Assembly (NCBI GenBank): GCA_944319875.1 | Contig: CALUFR010000044.1 | Location: 1 to 43,541 of the forward strand | From: an uncultured Bacteroides sp. | GTDB taxonomy: Bacteria; Bacteroidota; Bacteroidia; Bacteroidales; Bacteroidaceae | Length of the DNA: 43,541 bases | Reading direction: 5' to 3' | Shown: positions 41,662-43,541 of the stretch, one piece after another | Position numbering within the stretch: position 1 is the stretch's first letter | Layout of the letters: the number at the start of each line of letters is the position of its first letter | The notes under the pieces: generated by a model | The model's database searches: none | Seen by the model: only the letters and a program-made list of their open reading frames with translations | Told to the model about the DNA's origin: nothing | Made by a program: the position numbers and the translations under genes

Positions 41662-43541
41662 ATGAAATCCTTCCCCCATTACACCCAGCACGATCAAATG
41701 GACTGCGGCCCCACCTGCCTGCGGATGATAGCCGCCTGGTATGGCAAACGCTACTCCTTGGAAGGACTGCGTGAGAAAAGTTTCCTGACCCGTGAGGGAG
41801 TTTCCATGTTGGGCATCAGCGAGGCGGCGGAGCGCATCGGCCTGAGAAGTATGTGCGTGCAGATAGACTACAAGCGATTGCGGGAGGCTCCGCTTCCCTG
41901 CATCGTACACTGGAACCAGCAGCATTTCGTGGTGGTGTACCGCATGGACAACAAGCATGTGTGGGTGGCAGACCCGGGAGCGGAGAAACTGAAATATACC
42001 AAGGAGGAGTTCTGCCGGTGCTGGCTCAGTGCGAAGCGGAACGGAGAAGACACGGGAGTGGCCTTACTGCTGGAGCCTACGCCGGAGTTCTACGCACAGG
42101 AGGATGACGGGGACGAGGGAGAGCGAAACCGGCGGGGACTGCTGTTCATGTTCTCCTACCTGCGGCCTTACAAACAGCTCATCGGGCAGCTGCTGCTGGG
42201 ACTGTTGCTGGGCAGTCTTATTCAACTGATGCTGCCTTTCCTGACGCAAAGCGTGGTGGACTTCGGCATCAACAACCAAAACATGGGATTCATCTGGCTG
42301 GTATTGGTGGCGCAACTGACACTGACCTTCAGCAGTGCGGCGGTGGAGTTCATTCGTGGTTGGATACTGCTCCACTTGGGTACGCGGGTGAACATCTCTC
42401 TTATATCGGACTTCCTTGCAAAGCTGATGCGTCTGCCCATGAGCTACTTCGACACGAAGATGACGGGCGACATCCTGCAACGCATCAATGACCACACCCG
42501 CATACAGGACTTCCTGACGGGCAGCAGCCTGAGCGTGGTGTTCTCGGCGTTCAACATCGTGGTGTTCGGAATCGTATTGTTGCTTTACAGCCCGTTGGTG
42601 TTCGGCATCTTCATGGCGGGCAGTGCGCTGTACGTAGGCTATGTGTGGTTGTTCATGAAGAAGCGGGCGGAGCTGGACCATAAGCGTTTCGCCCAACAGA
42701 GTGCGAACCAGAGTAGCGTGGTGCAGCTGGTGACGGGAATGCAGGAGATAAAGCTCAGCGCCTGCGAGCGGCAGAAACGGTGGGAATGGGAGCGCATACA
42801 GGCACGGCTGTTTCGGGTGAACATCAGGAGTCTGGCCTTGAGGCAGTACCAGGACTCGGGTGCGGTGCTTATCAATCAGACAAAGAACGTGCTTATCACG
42901 GGACTGGTGGCGAGCTTCGTGGTGCAGGGAGACATGACGCTGGGTATGATGATGTCCGTGCAATACATCATCGGACAGCTGAACAGCCCGGTGAACGAGC
43001 TTATCACCTTTGCCCGCGACATGCAGGACGCCCGCTTGAGCATGAACCGCCTGAGCGAGGTGAGGGAGAAGCCCGACGAGGAGAATCCCGCTCAACAACC
43101 GTTACAGGACGTACCTCAAGGAGCCGGGCTGCGGCTGGAGAACGTGAGTTTCAAGTACGATCCTTTGGCGGAGACTCCTACGCTGGAACATGTTAATCTG
43201 GATATCGAGGCGGGTAAGCAGACCGCCATCGTGGGCATGAGCGGCAGCGGAAAGACCACATTGGTCAAGCTGCTGCTGGGCTTCTATCCGCCGGCGGCGG
43301 GACAAATCTCGGTGGGCGGCAGTCCGTTGGAGATGTACAGTCCCCGGCGGTGGAGGCAGCGGTGTGGAGTGGTGATGCAGGATGGCTTCATCTTCTCAGA
43401 CACCATCGCGGGCAACATCGCGCCGGGTGTGGAGCGGATAGACAGGGAACGGTTGCGGCATGCGGCACAAGTGGCATGTATCGAGGACTTCATCAACGAA
43501 CTGCCCCTGCGCTACGACACGAAGATAGGCAGCGAGGGGCA
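41662..43541 (+). CDS. Peptidase-containing (C39) ABC exporter, 3' end outside window
   Basis: Open from ATG 41662 to the window end (626 codons). Residues 1-135 are a C39 peptidase with oxyanion Gln9, catalytic Cys15 (MDCGPTC), His88 (QQHFVVVY) and Asp104 (VADPG), all present. About 155-445 is the exporter membrane domain with roughly six spans, including SYFDTKMTGDILQRINDH. The nucleotide-binding domain starts near 490, with Walker A GMSGSGKT at 525-532. Walker B and signature are beyond the window. Such exporters cut double-glycine leaders while pumping the peptide; in Gram-negative cells they need an HlyD-type adaptor and an outer-membrane channel, expected just downstream. GC-rich, unlike the TlpA genes. 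Confidence 0.93.
   Translation, partial: MKSFPHYTQHDQMDCGPTCLRMIAAWYGKRYSLEGLREKSFLTREGVSMLGISEAAERIGLRSMCVQIDYKRLREAPLPCIVHWNQQHFVVVYRMDNKHVWVADPGAEKLKYTKEEFCRCWLSAKRNGEDTGVALLLEPTPEFYAQEDDGDEGERNRRGLLFMFSYLRPYKQLIGQLLLGLLLGSLIQLMLPFLTQSVVDFGINNQNMGFIWLVLVAQLTLTFSSAAVEFIRGWILLHLGTRVNISLISDFLAKLMRLPMSYFDTKMTGDILQRINDHTRIQDFLTGSSLSVVFSAFNIVVFGIVLLLYSPLVFGIFMAGSALYVGYVWLFMKKRAELDHKRFAQQSANQSSVVQLVTGMQEIKLSACERQKRWEWERIQARLFRVNIRSLALRQYQDSGAVLINQTKNVLITGLVASFVVQGDMTLGMMMSVQYIIGQLNSPVNELITFARDMQDARLSMNRLSEVREKPDEENPAQQPLQDVPQGAGLRLENVSFKYDPLAETPTLEHVNLDIEAGKQTAIVGMSGSGKTTLVKLLLGFYPPAAGQISVGGSPLEMYSPRRWRQRCGVVMQDGFIFSDTIAGNIAPGVERIDRERLRHAAQVACIEDFINELPLRYDTKIGSEG

Noticed and set aside
42064-43098. 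344-codon minus-strand frame opposite the C39 exporter
   Set aside because: His- and Gln-rich low-complexity product typical of antisense of GC-rich membrane protein genes.

Overview
The window comes from a member of the Bacteroidales, most likely a gut Bacteroides or close relative. Support for this: many genes are preceded by the Bacteroidetes -7 box TAnnTTTG instead of a sigma-70 -10 box; a 57-residue Hc1-type histone-like protein is present; LysRS has the long Bacteroidetes-type C-terminal extension; DUF3244, DUF4286, Porin_O_P and BNR-4 proteins occur; and there is a run of secreted glycan hydrolases.

Bases 1-34,000 are mostly moderately GC-rich housekeeping and accessory DNA. In order: 3' part of groEL with a terminator; cbpA-cbpM co-chaperone pair; an AlbA_2-type protein divergent from the histone-like gene; a minus-strand operon lysS-gpsA-pgi-HAD phosphatase; a Porin_O_P porin; pgk, broken by an in-frame stop at the domain boundary; a minus-strand operon pheS-MFS-nth; tRNA-Ala(GGC); a plus-strand block DUF4286-ruvC, pullulanase, M23 peptidase, ModF-like ATPase and PAP2 phosphatase; a minus-strand group GH35, tandem GH43 and BNR-4 propeller without SusC/SusD; pepD with a secreted EEP-fold enzyme; a small membrane protein and an OmpH-like lipoprotein; a long palindromic intergenic element; a CNNM/CorC protein; an esterase; and a C-terminally truncated AAA-ATPase-like/PD-(D/E)XK family protein.

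Bases 34,100-43,541 form the most unusual region and read as a peptide maturation and export locus running off the window end. It has a membrane-anchored TPR-HTH regulator, a DUF3244 protein, a polytopic fusion of a degenerate C39-like domain with VKOR and thioredoxin domains, two consecutive units of [conserved leader - double-glycine precursor peptide - hairpin - secreted TlpA-like thioredoxin], and a peptidase-containing (C39) ABC exporter. The two precursors are divergent in sequence, but both have GG at residues 20-21 and identical cysteine spacing C-x1-C-x26-C-x6-C with GWxC at the last cysteine. About 100 bp before each is conserved, with an identical 26-bp repeat and a small stem carrying compensatory changes.

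Proposed working model (inference): the regulator, possibly through the TTCCACA-box cluster at 35828-35900, controls the locus; the C39 exporter removes the leader at GG and exports the core; the VKOR-thioredoxin fusion supplies oxidising power; and the two TlpA-like proteins shape two disulfides in the periplasm. The layout recalls Gram-positive disulfide bacteriocin loci that carry their own thiol oxidoreductases, and the Bacteroidales double-glycine peptides, but I do not recognise these peptides. The second point needing attention is the pgk stop codon.
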